Positions 50,703-59,662 of a stretch of DNA of 59,906 nucleotides are shown here, piece after piece. The notes below the pieces were generated by a model. That model saw only the letters and a list, made by a program, of their open reading frames with translations. It searched no databases and had not been told where the DNA came from. Positions within the stretch are counted from its first letter, which is position 1, and every line of letters begins with the position of its first letter. This DNA comes from Akkermansia muciniphila. GTDB taxonomy: Bacteria > Verrucomicrobiota > Verrucomicrobiia > Limisphaerales > SIAT01. The DNA lies in NCBI GenBank assembly GCA_945900775.1, contig CAMDJP010000013.1, positions 1-59,906 on the forward strand, in the 5' to 3' direction. Position numbers and translations under genes: made by a program.

Positions 50703-51986
50703 ATGAACATTCTCGATGAACTGAGCTGGCGCGGGTTGATCGCCGACTGTACCGACACCGCCGAACTCACCAAGCGTCTCCACTCCAGCCCCATCACGCT
50801 CTACTGCGGATTTGATCCTACGGCCGATTCGCTTCACGTCGGCAACCTCGTTCCGCTTCTTGCCCTGCGCCGCTTCCAGATCCTCGGTCATCATCCCATC
50901 GCGGTCGCGGGCGGCGCCACCGGCTCCATCGGCGATCCCAGTGGCAAATCGCAAGAACGCCAACTCCTCACCAAGGAAATTCTCGCCAGCAACATCACCT
51001 CCGTAAAAAGCCAACTCGCCCGCCTTCTCGATTTCGATACGAAGACAAATCCCGCGCGACTCGTAGACAACGCAACGTGGACCGCGCCCATCAGCTTTCT
51101 CGATTTCCTGCGCGACATCGGAAAGCATTTCTCGGTGAACATGATGGTCTCCAAGGAGAGCGTTCGCGCACGCATGGAAGACCGCGATGTCGGCATTAGC
51201 TACACCGAGTTCAGCTACATGCTCTTGCAGGCTTTTGACTTTTATCACCTTCGCAATGAACTGAACTGCGAACTGCAAATTGGCGGCTCCGATCAATGGG
51301 GCAACATCACCGCCGGCGGGGATCTTATCCGCAAAAAGCTCCCCGGTGCCACCGCGTGGGGACTCACCCTCCCGCTCATCACCAACGCCGACGGCTCCAA
51401 GTTCGGCAAAACCGTCGTCGGCGCCATTTGGCTCGATCAGAAGCGAACGAGCCCCTATCGCTTCTACCAATTCTGGATCCGTGTGGATGACCGCGATGTC
51501 GTCCGCTACCTCAAATACTTCACCTTCCTAGCGCAGGACGAGATTGCGGTATTGGAGAAACAACACACCGAGAACCCTGGCGCCCGCGCCGCGCACAAAG
51601 CGCTGGCGAAAGCTGTCACCGATCTCATCCACGGCGAAACCGCCACCACGGAAGCGATGCGCGCGAGCGAAATACTTTTTGGCGGCGACCTCGCCGGTAT
51701 CACCGAAACCACCTTCAACGACATCGTCGGCGAAGTTCCTACAAAAGAGATTGAGAAAGCGAAGTTCGACGGACCCGGTCTGCTACTCGCCGAACTACTA
51801 CTCCACGCTGGCCTATGCATCTCGAAGGGGCAAGCGCGCAAAGACATCGAAGGCGGCGGCATTTACATGAACAACATCCGCGAAGGTGATTTCCAACGCA
51901 CTGTCACCACCGGAAATCTGCTTTTCGGAAAGCATCTGCTCCTGCGCAAAGGCAAACGCACTTACACAGTCGTAACGGCAAAATAA
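50703..51986 (+). CDS. tyrS: Tyrosyl-tRNA synthetase
   Basis: 427 residues from the ATG at 50703 (MNILDELSWRGLI). Class Ic features: CGFDPTADSLHVGNLVPL with the HIGH-equivalent HVGN near 40, GGSDQWGNITAGGDLIRK near 195, DGSKFGKTVVGAIWLD (KMSKS-equivalent KFGKT) near 230, and a C-terminal S4 RNA-binding domain (about 360-427; LLAELLLHAGLCISKGQARK). It charges tRNA-Tyr. Confidence 0.97.
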   Translation: MNILDELSWRGLIADCTDTAELTKRLHSSPITLYCGFDPTADSLHVGNLVPLLALRRFQILGHHPIAVAGGATGSIGDPSGKSQERQLLTKEILASNITSVKSQLARLLDFDTKTNPARLVDNATWTAPISFLDFLRDIGKHFSVNMMVSKESVRARMEDRDVGISYTEFSYMLLQAFDFYHLRNELNCELQIGGSDQWGNITAGGDLIRKKLPGATAWGLTLPLITNADGSKFGKTVVGAIWLDQKRTSPYRFYQFWIRVDDRDVVRYLKYFTFLAQDEIAVLEKQHTENPGARAAHKALAKAVTDLIHGETATTEAMRASEILFGGDLAGITETTFNDIVGEVPTKEIEKAKFDGPGLLLAELLLHAGLCISKGQARKDIEGGGIYMNNIREGDFQRTVTTGNLLFGKHLLLRKGKRTYTVVTAK

Positions 51987-52346
51987 TTCGCCGCGAGTTT
52001 TTGCCCTGATAAGATGGCGTATGGGGGAGAACAGAAACGCACCGACGCTCACCGCTCAGGAGTGCTTCCATGCCGCCCACGAAATCATCACGCCCGAAGC
52101 TCTGATTTAATTGAAACCAATCCTAGCGGAACTGAAACGCCTTCTCTTCTCCCCGGACCTCTCCTCCATGAACGGAGAAGATGAAATAATGTCCCCACGT
52201 TCGCGTCCTTTGTTTCTTGTCGCTCTTCTCGCGCATCGTGGTGAGAGGCTTGGGTGGAGAGGTGCGGTTATCTTCGAGGCAAGATTTCTGGCGTCCCATT
52301 CAATTCCCGGTTGGCGCGGCGGCTGGCGGTCGTTAGGATGGCACCA
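51987..52346. other. Intergenic region with no clear gene
   Basis: 360 nt. A 29-codon frame (52021-52110, starting MGENRNAPTL) is open but has no supporting signal. The stretch 52138-52185 has a degenerate inverted repeat (CTTCTCC near 52146, GGAGAAG near 52177) with CTCTCC/GGAGAG-type elements like the short intergenic repeats common in such genomes. The right end contains the promoter candidate for the next gene. Confidence 0.45.
52311..52339 (+). promoter_or_regulatory. Candidate promoter, leaderless layout
   Basis: TTGGCG (52311-52316), 17-nt spacer, TAGGAT (52334-52339), then 7 nt to the ATG at 52347. Confidence 0.5.
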
Positions 52347-52964
52347 ATGACGACCAAGGCTTGGTTCCCGACCTTCATCCACCACGCTCCGCTGATGAGC
52401 AAGGGGTTGGTGCGGTTCAATGCCGAGTTGTTCAAGGAATGTCATCAAATCCGAGAGTTCGATGTCGCGGGCTGGAAGTGGTCGGCCAAGAACTATCCCG
52501 GCGCCTACACCAGCTACGGCTCGATGGACAAGCTACACCAGTTCTCCTCCACCTTCATCAAGCTGGAGAAATTGTTGAGCCGCCACGCGCGCGCCTTCGC
52601 CAAGAAACTCGAGATGGATCTCGGCCGAGGCCGGCTGGCGATGAGCGATTGCTGGGTGAATATCATGAAGCGCCAGACGGCCCACGGCCTGCACCTGCAT
52701 CCGAACTCGGTGCTGAGCGGTACTTACTACGTGCACACGCCCCGCGGTTGTGCCGGTCTGAAGTTCGAGGATCCGCGCCTGAGCCGGATGATGGCTGCGC
52801 CGCCGAAACAGGCCGTTTGCCGGGCGGAAAATCAAAGGCACATCACCTACCCTGCCGAAGCGGGCACGGTGATTCTCTTCGAGAGCTGGCTGCGGCACGA
52901 GGTCGTCGCCAACCAGACAGACGCTGAGCGGGTCAGCATCAGCTTCAACTACGCGTGGCTCTGA
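52347..52964 (+). CDS. TIGR02466-type 2-oxoglutarate/Fe(II)-oxygenase
   Basis: 205 residues from the ATG at 52347 (MTTKAWFPTFI); an ATG three codons upstream is possible. The family segments are MSDCWVNIMKRQTAHGLHLH (near 100), which holds a candidate metal histidine, SVLSGTYYVHTPRGCAGLKF (near 128), and the C-terminal LFESWLRHEVVANQ and RVSISFNYAWL, carrying the second histidine and the arginine for 2-oxoglutarate. The substrate is unknown. It overlaps fdhD by 10 nt and a promoter lies at 52311-52339. Confidence 0.8.
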   Translation: MTTKAWFPTFIHHAPLMSKGLVRFNAELFKECHQIREFDVAGWKWSAKNYPGAYTSYGSMDKLHQFSSTFIKLEKLLSRHARAFAKKLEMDLGRGRLAMSDCWVNIMKRQTAHGLHLHPNSVLSGTYYVHTPRGCAGLKFEDPRLSRMMAAPPKQAVCRAENQRHITYPAEAGTVILFESWLRHEVVANQTDAERVSISFNYAWL

Positions 52965-53917
52965 AACGCAAACCAGCCGCGCCATCGCCCGCCATCGCCA
53001 CTGCGGAGATCATCTCCCTGCGCGCCAATGGCAAGCCGTGCCGGCGCACGGACTACCTCGCGCGCGAGGAGCCGTTGGAGATCCGGGTGCGGGGGAAGAG
53101 TGTTGCGATCACCATGCGCACGCCAGGATACGATGCGGAGTTAGCGGCGGGGTTCCTAGTGAGCGAAGGGCTCATCCGCAAACGGGCGGAGATCGTCGAG
53201 ATTGCCCACTGCCAACAGGGCGAAGCGGCGTTGCACGGGAACGTGCTGAACGTCTTCATGGCGCCGTCGGTGTCGATTGATTTCGAGCGGCTCACGCGAC
53301 ACGTCTTTGCTTCGTCGAGCTGCGGCCTGTGCGGCAAGGCGAGCATCGAGGCCGTGCAACAACACTTTCCGCCTGTGACCTCAAAAGTGCGGATTAGCAC
53401 GAAGACGTTGACCTCGCTACCAGGTAAGCTGCGCGCCGAGCAGGAGGCTTTCGATCAGACGGGCGGGTTGCATGCGGCCGCGCTGTTCGATGCGAAGGGA
53501 AAGATGCTCGTGCTACGCGAGGACGTCGGTCGCCACAACGCGGTGGACAAGGTAATCGGCCACGCCTTCATGCGCGGATTACTGCCGCTGGAAAAACAGG
53601 TGCTGCTGGTGAGCGGTCGGGCGTCGTTCGAAATCCTTCAGAAGGCACTGGCAGCCCGAATTCCAATCATCGCCGCCGTCTCCGCTCCGTCGAGCCTCGC
53701 GGTCGAGTTCGCCCAAGAGAATGGGCAGACGCTGGTCGGCTTCCTGCGCGGGAATGCGATGAACGTGTACGCGCACCCGGAACGTATCCACGCACGAGCT
53801 GCTGCGATGCCGAATATTTCTCAACCACAAACAATGCAAGCGGTTTCCGATTCTCGTTTGAATGGCACTGAGCCCAATGAGCCCAAACGCAATAAAAAGG
53901 GAAACCTCTGCAATTGA
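52955..53917 (+). CDS. fdhD: Formate dehydrogenase accessory sulfurtransferase FdhD
   Basis: 320 residues from a GTG start, overlapping the oxygenase by 10 nt. The CxxC loop SSSCGLCGKAS near 123 and the REDVGRHNAVDKVIG motif near 188 are diagnostic, and VLLVSGRASFEILQKA near 210 completes the core. FdhD transfers sulfur from IscS to the molybdenum cofactor before it is inserted into formate dehydrogenase. No formate dehydrogenase or mob/moa gene is in the window. The last 40 residues are low-complexity and probably disordered. Confidence 0.95.
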   Translation: MALKRKPAAPSPAIATAEIISLRANGKPCRRTDYLAREEPLEIRVRGKSVAITMRTPGYDAELAAGFLVSEGLIRKRAEIVEIAHCQQGEAALHGNVLNVFMAPSVSIDFERLTRHVFASSSCGLCGKASIEAVQQHFPPVTSKVRISTKTLTSLPGKLRAEQEAFDQTGGLHAAALFDAKGKMLVLREDVGRHNAVDKVIGHAFMRGLLPLEKQVLLVSGRASFEILQKALAARIPIIAAVSAPSSLAVEFAQENGQTLVGFLRGNAMNVYAHPERIHARAAAMPNISQPQTMQAVSDSRLNGTEPNEPKRNKKGNLCN

Positions 53918-54109
53918 CCCGCAGAATTTCAGGAGTCAGAACCTGGGCGGTGTGCCGGTCTAACCCGTGGCAGCAATCGTGCGCAAAAGATGCCTTTGAA
54001 AGGCGAGTCCGCCGCGCTGCGGGCTTCTACATCCTGCAGTCCGCGCATCGTCCACCCGATTCCTCGCACAACTAGCTGCTCTGCACGCAGCTGCTCCCCA
54101 CCTTCTCAA
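53918..54109. other. Intergenic region after fdhD
   Basis: 192 nt without a gene. TCTGC and GCAGA flank the fdhD stop region as a weak 5-bp stem; no T-run follows, so it is not called a terminator. Confidence 0.4.
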
Positions 54110-55150
54110 TCAAACAGCCCCAACTAGCGAGGCTGGCTTCGGCACCGGCGGCGCCAAGACCGCAGGCGTGGGACGCAGGAGGTGGTTGATCCGCGTGAAA
54201 GTCTCCTCGGTGAAGCCCATCGCGCGCTTGAGCTGGTACTCGCGCTCGATCACGTTTGGCTCGCGCTGGCATCGTCGGTAATCCTGCCAGCTCACCTGCC
54301 CCTGCAGCCACGGGAAGAAGCCGAAGACAGGCACGGGAAAATCACTGCCATGAACAATGCGTTCGGCTACCGGCGAGCGCAGGCATTGGGGCGTGACGCG
54401 ACCTCGAAAGTTGGCATTGAACGCGCTGTTGTCGGCGTAGAGGTTCGGATAGCGCTCCATCAGCGCGACAAGCTTCGGGAAATAATTCGGATCGACGAGC
54501 CCGCTCTTGTTCGCCGCATGCGCGGCAATGACCGTCACGCCGCACTGCAGCGGCCGTTCGAGATAGGTCGGGTCGGCGAATTCCGCGCGCACAACCTGCA
54601 GCGTGTGTTCGCCACCCGTGTGCGCGAGCAGCGGTAGCTTCGCCTCGGCCATCCGCTCCCAGAACTTTGTGAACCGCGGGTCGCTGCAATCGATGTTCTG
54701 GCAGTTCGGCAGGCATTTCATCATCACCGCACCCGCACCGAGGCAGCGCTCTAGTTCCTCCAGCGCGTCAAGACGTGCAGGATGAATCGAAACGGCCGGC
54801 AAGAACTCGGGATTCTCTCGCGCCAGGCGAAGCACATAATCGTTCGGCACATACGCAGTGCCGTAGTCTTCCATCAATCGGCCATGCGAATCATAGACCT
54901 GCTCTTGGGCGAGAATGACCGCGGCATCGAGCGAGGAGGTCTGCACGAAACGGAGCAGTTGCGCGACGAATATCTGATCGAGGTCTCCGTCCAGCGCGCT
55001 GATCGGTAGGCCGATGTGCCGGAGCATAATCGCCTGTAACGGCCATCGCAGTAGCGAAGGACGCAACCAGCAGCCATTGCCGCCGCGGGCATTACCGACG
55101 ATGTGAACGTGGGCATCAATGCGTTTAGGGCGCTGCGCTTCGGTCGTCAT
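54110..55150 (-). CDS. Amidohydrolase-family protein
   Basis: 346 residues. A metal-dependent TIM-barrel hydrolase of the amidohydrolase-2 type: KRIDAHVHIVG at the N-terminus, AVSIHPARLDALEELERCL near 150, LLAHTGGEHTLQV near 187, VIAAHAANKSG near 218, YADNSAFN near 248 and the catalytic Asp in IVHGSDFPVPVF near 275. It likely hydrolyses or decarboxylates a small organic molecule in the cytoplasm. It is a single gene, next to tRNA-Ser. Confidence 0.85.
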   Translation of the reverse strand: MTTEAQRPKRIDAHVHIVGNARGGNGCWLRPSLLRWPLQAIMLRHIGLPISALDGDLDQIFVAQLLRFVQTSSLDAAVILAQEQVYDSHGRLMEDYGTAYVPNDYVLRLARENPEFLPAVSIHPARLDALEELERCLGAGAVMMKCLPNCQNIDCSDPRFTKFWERMAEAKLPLLAHTGGEHTLQVVRAEFADPTYLERPLQCGVTVIAAHAANKSGLVDPNYFPKLVALMERYPNLYADNSAFNANFRGRVTPQCLRSPVAERIVHGSDFPVPVFGFFPWLQGQVSWQDYRRCQREPNVIEREYQLKRAMGFTEETFTRINHLLRPTPAVLAPPVPKPASLVGAV

Positions 55151-55161
55151 AAAATAGAACG

Positions 55162-55251
55162 TGGCGGAAGGGGAGGGATTTGAACCCCCGGTTGGGTTAC
55201 CCCAACGCCTGATTTCGAGTCAGGTGCCTTCAGCCACTCAGCCACCCTTCC
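55162..55251 (-). tRNA. tRNA-Ser(CGA)
   Basis: On the minus strand the acceptor stem GGAAGGG pairs with CCCTTCC, followed by G73 and an encoded CCA. The anticodon arm CCTGA-CTCGAAA-TCAGG gives CGA, and a long variable arm with stem TTGGG-GTAA-CCCAA marks the serine type. It reads UCG. The accessory region begins just to its right. Confidence 0.97.
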
Positions 55252-55381
55252 AGCCTTATTATAAAGCACTTGCGAAGTAAGTTTTGCAGTTTTCAAATTT
55301 TCTATATTGGTTTTCTGCACTGTCTCCGTGCAAAAGAGACAAAAAGAGCAAACCAAGTGACAGAAAAATCAACACGCCAAC

Positions 55382-55729
55382 GTGCTTCGCAACGCTCAGT
55401 GCTGTGCATACTACCTTCGGTCAAAAATCGCTGGCAAGCTCATTTGGAGGTCCCTCCAAACAAAAGTTGAGAGTGCAGTCGCCTTGCGGCTGGCTTATCA
55501 TCTCAGAGAATTGCGAGAGACTGCCGACCTAAAGAACCAAGCGACAGACGGCAAGATGACCTCCGTCGTCGCCAAGGCGGGTGACCTGAGTTTTAAATAC
55601 ATGAGGGAAGGCAAAGGCGCGACAGTGACCGTCCACTTCGGCAAGGACGGCATCACTATCTGCGACCCGAATCGCGGAAGCGAAGACCTGGACAAGGTGT
55701 TTCAGCGGATTTACGAGAGGGCGATCTGA
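55382..55729 (+). CDS. Small orphan ORF of unknown function
   Basis: 115 codons from a GTG, or 57 from an ATG at 55556 (MTSVVAKAGDLSFKYMREG). The C-terminal part, VHFGKDGITICDPNRGSEDL then DKVFQRIYERAI, is the best protein-like segment. No family recognised, no clear ribosome-binding site, and its base composition is less GC-rich than the neighbours. The position next to tRNA-Ser and a dead transposase suggests acquired or remnant DNA. Confidence 0.4.
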   Translation: MLRNAQCCAYYLRSKIAGKLIWRSLQTKVESAVALRLAYHLRELRETADLKNQATDGKMTSVVAKAGDLSFKYMREGKGATVTVHFGKDGITICDPNRGSEDLDKVFQRIYERAI

Positions 55730-55875
55730 CGCGATTTCGGTCAAACGCTCATCGTTACCAACTTTCTGCCCCAGCCGCCATCTATGACGGCCGCAAAAAC
55801 CATGGCGTAGTCCCCAGCAATGCTCGTCGTTGTGTCCCTTGCGGGGAGGGGCTTCCAAGATTCTACCTGTGGGCC

Positions 55876-56529
55876 ATGCACCTCTACCGCGCCCGCAATC
55901 CTCGCCGCTCGCCCCTCTGGCAGTGCGCCCACCGGCACTTCGCCGAGTTCGTCGAAACCTACCCGCACGACTATCAACCCCGCCTCGGTCCCTTGCGCCC
56001 CGTCATCCCGCAAGTCGTCCACAAATTCCTCGACTGCCGCAACCTCGACCGCGGCTTCGCCCGCGTCCGCTGAGACCACTGCCGTCACGAATACTTGCTG
56101 CCCTTCTCCTGCAAAAGCCGCTGCTTGTGTCCCACCTGCCACCAGAAAAACGTCCAGACCATCGCCGCCTTCCTCACCGTCCGCGTCCAAGTGTTCCTCT
56201 CCTGGAAACACTCTGGCTTCAACCTCCACTCCGGCGAACCGGTACCGCCGGAAAACAAGGCTCAACTCGAAAAACTCGCCCAATACATCCTCCGCAACCC
56301 CTTTTCGGTTCAGAAAATGACCATGGAATCTCCCACCGACACCATCATCTGCCGCTCCAGGCTCAATCCCAAAATCAACCGCAACTTCGAAGCCTTCACC
56401 CCCTCCACCGATTTCCTCGCCGTCGTCACTCACTCGCCCCATGGTCGCAACGTAGCCGGGGGCATCCGCCTTATTACCAAGCCGTCTGCGCGATCGAGAC
56501 GGTACGAGGAAACGACCCTTGCGTTCTGA
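55876..56529 (+). pseudogene. IS91-family transposase remnant
   Basis: One frame reads YRARNPRRSPLWQCAHRHF, then PVIPQVVHKFLDCRNLDRGFARVR, then TGA at 56071-56073 where the family has the first zinc Cys. It continues without break as HEYLLPFSCKSRCLCPTCHQK, typical of the IS91/IS801 N-terminal zinc domain. The frame then jumps straight to FLSWKHSGFNLHSGEPVPP, ENKAQLEKLAQYILRNPFS and NPKINRNFEAF, which belong near the C-terminus, so the catalytic HUH/tyrosine core is deleted. After TDFLAVVTH the sequence diverges from the family. The element is inactive. I see no clear ends (CTAG/GTTC-type). Confidence 0.85.
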
Positions 56530-56619
56530 GGCAATGTGGTAGAGCCGGCTTTATCCGGGCTATCTTCTGGAGATGATAGTAGTTTGGATCGTGTTGGTAA
56601 GCAAAAAGAACATCGCACA

Positions 56620-59433
56620 ATGAATGATGCACCACTTTTCCGCCGGATTGCCGCGCTCGTACTCGGATGCTTCGTGCTCCTGCCAGGCGTGAGTTCCGCC
56701 GGCAGTTTTATACGATTTCGCGTGGACCAGTTGCCCGCCGGCCAGGCGGAGCTGAATATCACCGCCATAATGAAGATCCATTCTTCGCCATGGACCCTGT
56801 CCGGCCTCAGGCTGACGCCGGTGCCGGCGAAAGGAACCGGATGGACGCCGTGGGTTAATCTTCAGAAGTTGCCGGGTGGAGCCAACGGGTCGCTTATCAT
56901 GACAATTCCTGCCGGCGCGAAGGGGATGACTCGCTTCAGCACGGCGGAGGACGACGCGGCCGTGGTCCGAGACGTCAAGTGGGATGAGCCGGACGGTAAC
57001 AAGGTCATCGTCAGTCCCGATTTTTCGGATGTGCGGACGTTTCGCGAGCAGGAACGCCGCTACTACCACCGGACATTGATGCAGACCGACGGCAGGCTTT
57101 ATCCGTTGAGCAGGCCGCCCCTGTTATTCGGCAACGCCTGGGGTTATACGACAGGCGGCGCCGCGGAATACATGGTTAAGAGTTTCCGGCTTATGGGGCT
57201 CAACAGTGTCGTGACCAGCGAGGATGCTGCAAAATACGAGACCCTATACGGCTGGCACAGCCAGGGCGGGCAATACGGACCTCCGGGATTCATGCCTTAC
57301 GATGAGAAGGCGGCACGCGCTAATTTCAACGACTTCTACAAGAACTTTTTCACGACCGGGAAGGGCAAAGGTTCCGCGCCCAGCATGCGGATCTTCCAGC
57401 TTGCCGACGAGCCGGGTGAGGCGAATCCAAAGCCCGCCGAGGCGACACCGGCATTTCGCGTCTGGCTTTCAGAAAAAGGTATCAAGCCCGCATTGTTCGG
57501 GAAGAAATCCTGGGATGAAGTCACGCTGGACCTTGTAAATCGCGCCACTCCCGAGGAAAGGCGCCTTTTCTACTGGAGCCAGAAGTACAAGGACTACCTG
57601 ACCCCGAAATGGCTTTCAGTCGCCGCCGATGCGGTGCGCGACAACGGGCCTAACCGCGAGGTGCAATCCTATGTTGCCCTCAGCGGACACCAACTTTACA
57701 TGCCCAGCAGGCCACCCGTGGACATGTTCCAACTTGCCCAATACACGAATCTGATGCCCGGTATCAGCGACTGGATGACCAGCGGAAGCTGGAACTGGGA
57801 CAGCCACCAGGCCGTTGCATTCTCTGTGGCGTTCTTCAACGCCGGCGCGCGCCGGTACGGCGCCGACTTCGGCAAGCCGCCGTTGTCGCGTTCGATGATG
57901 CACTGCGTCAGTCCCAGCCTGTTCCGCGGTTACACCCAGCTTGCCAACCAGTGCAAGTTCATCAGCTACTACAACTACGGGCCGGACTACGAGGTGACCG
58001 AGGGTTACTGGTCGCATTCATGGAGCGGATTTTCCGTCCAGCGCATTAACAATCAGGCGGCGCAGATGGACGACATCCTCGGGCCGGGCGTAATGCGGCC
58101 GAGCCGTGTGGCTATGCTCTACTCCACATCACAGGATGTCTGGTGGCCGGAATGGATGTTCGCCGATAAACGCGCCATGTTCCTTGGACTGTCGCACGAA
58201 TACTTTCAGCCGGACATGGTCACCGAGGAACAGGTCGCGGCCGGCGCGCTTGCCAACTACGACGCGGTGTACGTCATCGACCAGGTCGTTCCCAGAGCCA
58301 CGCAGAAGGCCATCGAGAGCTTTGTCAAAGGCGGCGGCCTGATGTGGGCCTGCGACGACGCCGCGCACATGGACGAATACACGGACGGATACGACCTTTT
58401 GGAAAGGCTGGCGGGCCTGAAACGCGATTTTAACGCGAACCCTGGCGCCGCTGTGACGGTCGCTCCGGTCGCCGGCGAGAAAACGTTTGAAGCGCATGAG
58501 GTGCCTTTGCGCGGTAGGAAAAAGGAGACCATTCGCCGCTGCCTGTTCAAGTGGGACGGCGCGAAAGTCCGGGCCGAGTACAGCGACAAGGCGCCGGCAT
58601 GGGCCGAGAAACAGGTCGGCAAAGGCAAGGTTGTCTATATCGGGCACCGGTGCGGACTTGCATATTCGGCGCGGGCCGGTGCGCGCGGCGAACACAAGTG
58701 GTGGCTGCCGGTCTACCGGCCGCTCATGGCCCTGCCTTTGCTTGAGGCCAAGGTCGAGCGCGACTTGATCGTGTCGGAACCGCTGGTCATGACCACGCCG
58801 ATTTCAACCGACGCCGGGACCGCGATCATTATGTTCAACATGTTCTTTCAGAATCAGACAAACCTGACAGTCACCCTGAAGGAACCCGCCAAGCCGTTCA
58901 GCGTGGAATGGTGCGGCAACAATCAACAGCTCGCTCCGCTGTCGTACGAGTATGTCAACGGCCGCGTGGTGATCTCACACCTCAATCTGCCGCCGCAGGG
59001 CACCATGATCCTCGTCCGGCGCCAACCGGCCCCGGCGGACGACCGCCTCGCGGTCATGAGAGCTGCGGCCGAGAAAAGCATCGCCTCGACGGACTGGCAG
59101 GCGGCCAGTGCGGGCGCATGGTTTGCCGGCTTCTTCCCGGCCTGGAATCTTGCTCCAAAGATCATTCCCCTGCTCTCGCACCAGCATTGGGCCGTCCGCC
59201 GGAGCGCCGCAGAGGCGCTGGGGCGTCTTGGCCACAAGCCCGCGGCGGATGCGCTCAGCGCCGCGATAGCAGGCGAAACCGACACGCACGCACTGGCTGA
59301 TGAACTCTATGCGCTCGCACAGGTCAATCCAGCAGCAGCGCAGAAGTTCTGCCAGCAGCACGGCAAGCATCCTGACATTTTCGTCCGCAAGGAAGTTGAG
59401 CGAGCCGCGGCCCTGTTGCCGCAGAAGAAATAG
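56620..59433 (+). CDS. Secreted GH42/beta-galactosidase-like protein with HEAT repeats
   Basis: 937 residues from the ATG at 56620. A signal peptide (about 1-30, ending SSAGS) is followed by a beta domain, then a large alpha/beta region. FQLADEPGEANPKPAE near 263 has the DEP motif seen in GH42-type enzymes and a candidate acid/base Glu. Residues about 490-640 (GPGVMRPSRVAMLYSTSQD, then YDAVYVIDQVVP, then GGGLMWACDDAA) look like the flavodoxin-like glutamine-amidotransferase/beta-gal trimerisation domain. The last 130 residues are HEAT-type repeats (HWAVRRSAAEALGRLG near 860). A secreted glycosidase or carbohydrate-binding protein is the best guess. Its GC pattern is similar to the host. Confidence 0.75.
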   Translation: MNDAPLFRRIAALVLGCFVLLPGVSSAGSFIRFRVDQLPAGQAELNITAIMKIHSSPWTLSGLRLTPVPAKGTGWTPWVNLQKLPGGANGSLIMTIPAGAKGMTRFSTAEDDAAVVRDVKWDEPDGNKVIVSPDFSDVRTFREQERRYYHRTLMQTDGRLYPLSRPPLLFGNAWGYTTGGAAEYMVKSFRLMGLNSVVTSEDAAKYETLYGWHSQGGQYGPPGFMPYDEKAARANFNDFYKNFFTTGKGKGSAPSMRIFQLADEPGEANPKPAEATPAFRVWLSEKGIKPALFGKKSWDEVTLDLVNRATPEERRLFYWSQKYKDYLTPKWLSVAADAVRDNGPNREVQSYVALSGHQLYMPSRPPVDMFQLAQYTNLMPGISDWMTSGSWNWDSHQAVAFSVAFFNAGARRYGADFGKPPLSRSMMHCVSPSLFRGYTQLANQCKFISYYNYGPDYEVTEGYWSHSWSGFSVQRINNQAAQMDDILGPGVMRPSRVAMLYSTSQDVWWPEWMFADKRAMFLGLSHEYFQPDMVTEEQVAAGALANYDAVYVIDQVVPRATQKAIESFVKGGGLMWACDDAAHMDEYTDGYDLLERLAGLKRDFNANPGAAVTVAPVAGEKTFEAHEVPLRGRKKETIRRCLFKWDGAKVRAEYSDKAPAWAEKQVGKGKVVYIGHRCGLAYSARAGARGEHKWWLPVYRPLMALPLLEAKVERDLIVSEPLVMTTPISTDAGTAIIMFNMFFQNQTNLTVTLKEPAKPFSVEWCGNNQQLAPLSYEYVNGRVVISHLNLPPQGTMILVRRQPAPADDRLAVMRAAAEKSIASTDWQAASAGAWFAGFFPAWNLAPKIIPLLSHQHWAVRRSAAEALGRLGHKPAADALSAAIAGETDTHALADELYALAQVNPAAAQKFCQQHGKHPDIFVRKEVERAAALLPQKK

Positions 59434-59662
59434 GAGAAGTGTGAATGACAAAATTGTCACTCGCTGCCGTGGAGTCCTGACGACCAAACCCTTGCGATCG
59501 CCGGAATCAACGGTGCCCTAGCCATGCTACGAGTCCCGCGAGAGTGACTAAACCACGGAACGTCCCGAAAGCCATTTCCTATCAGTAAAGGTAGTGGCGT
59601 GAGATTGGCGCAGCGCTCAGAGCCTTTTCACGCGACGCTGCATTGCGAAAAACTGCGCGCCA
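59434..59662. other. Intergenic region near the right edge
   Basis: 229 nt between convergent genes. I see no terminator with a T-run and no recombination site that I can support. Confidence 0.4.

Noticed and set aside
49014-51470. 818-codon open frame on the minus strand
   Set aside because: It is exactly antisense to rpsA and the start of tyrS, a typical by-product of GC-rich codon bias, and shows no domain or start signal of its own.
52021-52110. 29-codon reading frame after tyrS
   Set aside because: No supporting signal or similarity; could be a remnant, but this cannot be shown.
55820-56576. Several overlapping plus- and minus-strand frames around the IS91 remnant
   Set aside because: Only the frame at 55876-56529 carries transposase motifs; the rest are low-complexity Pro/Arg/Ser shadows.
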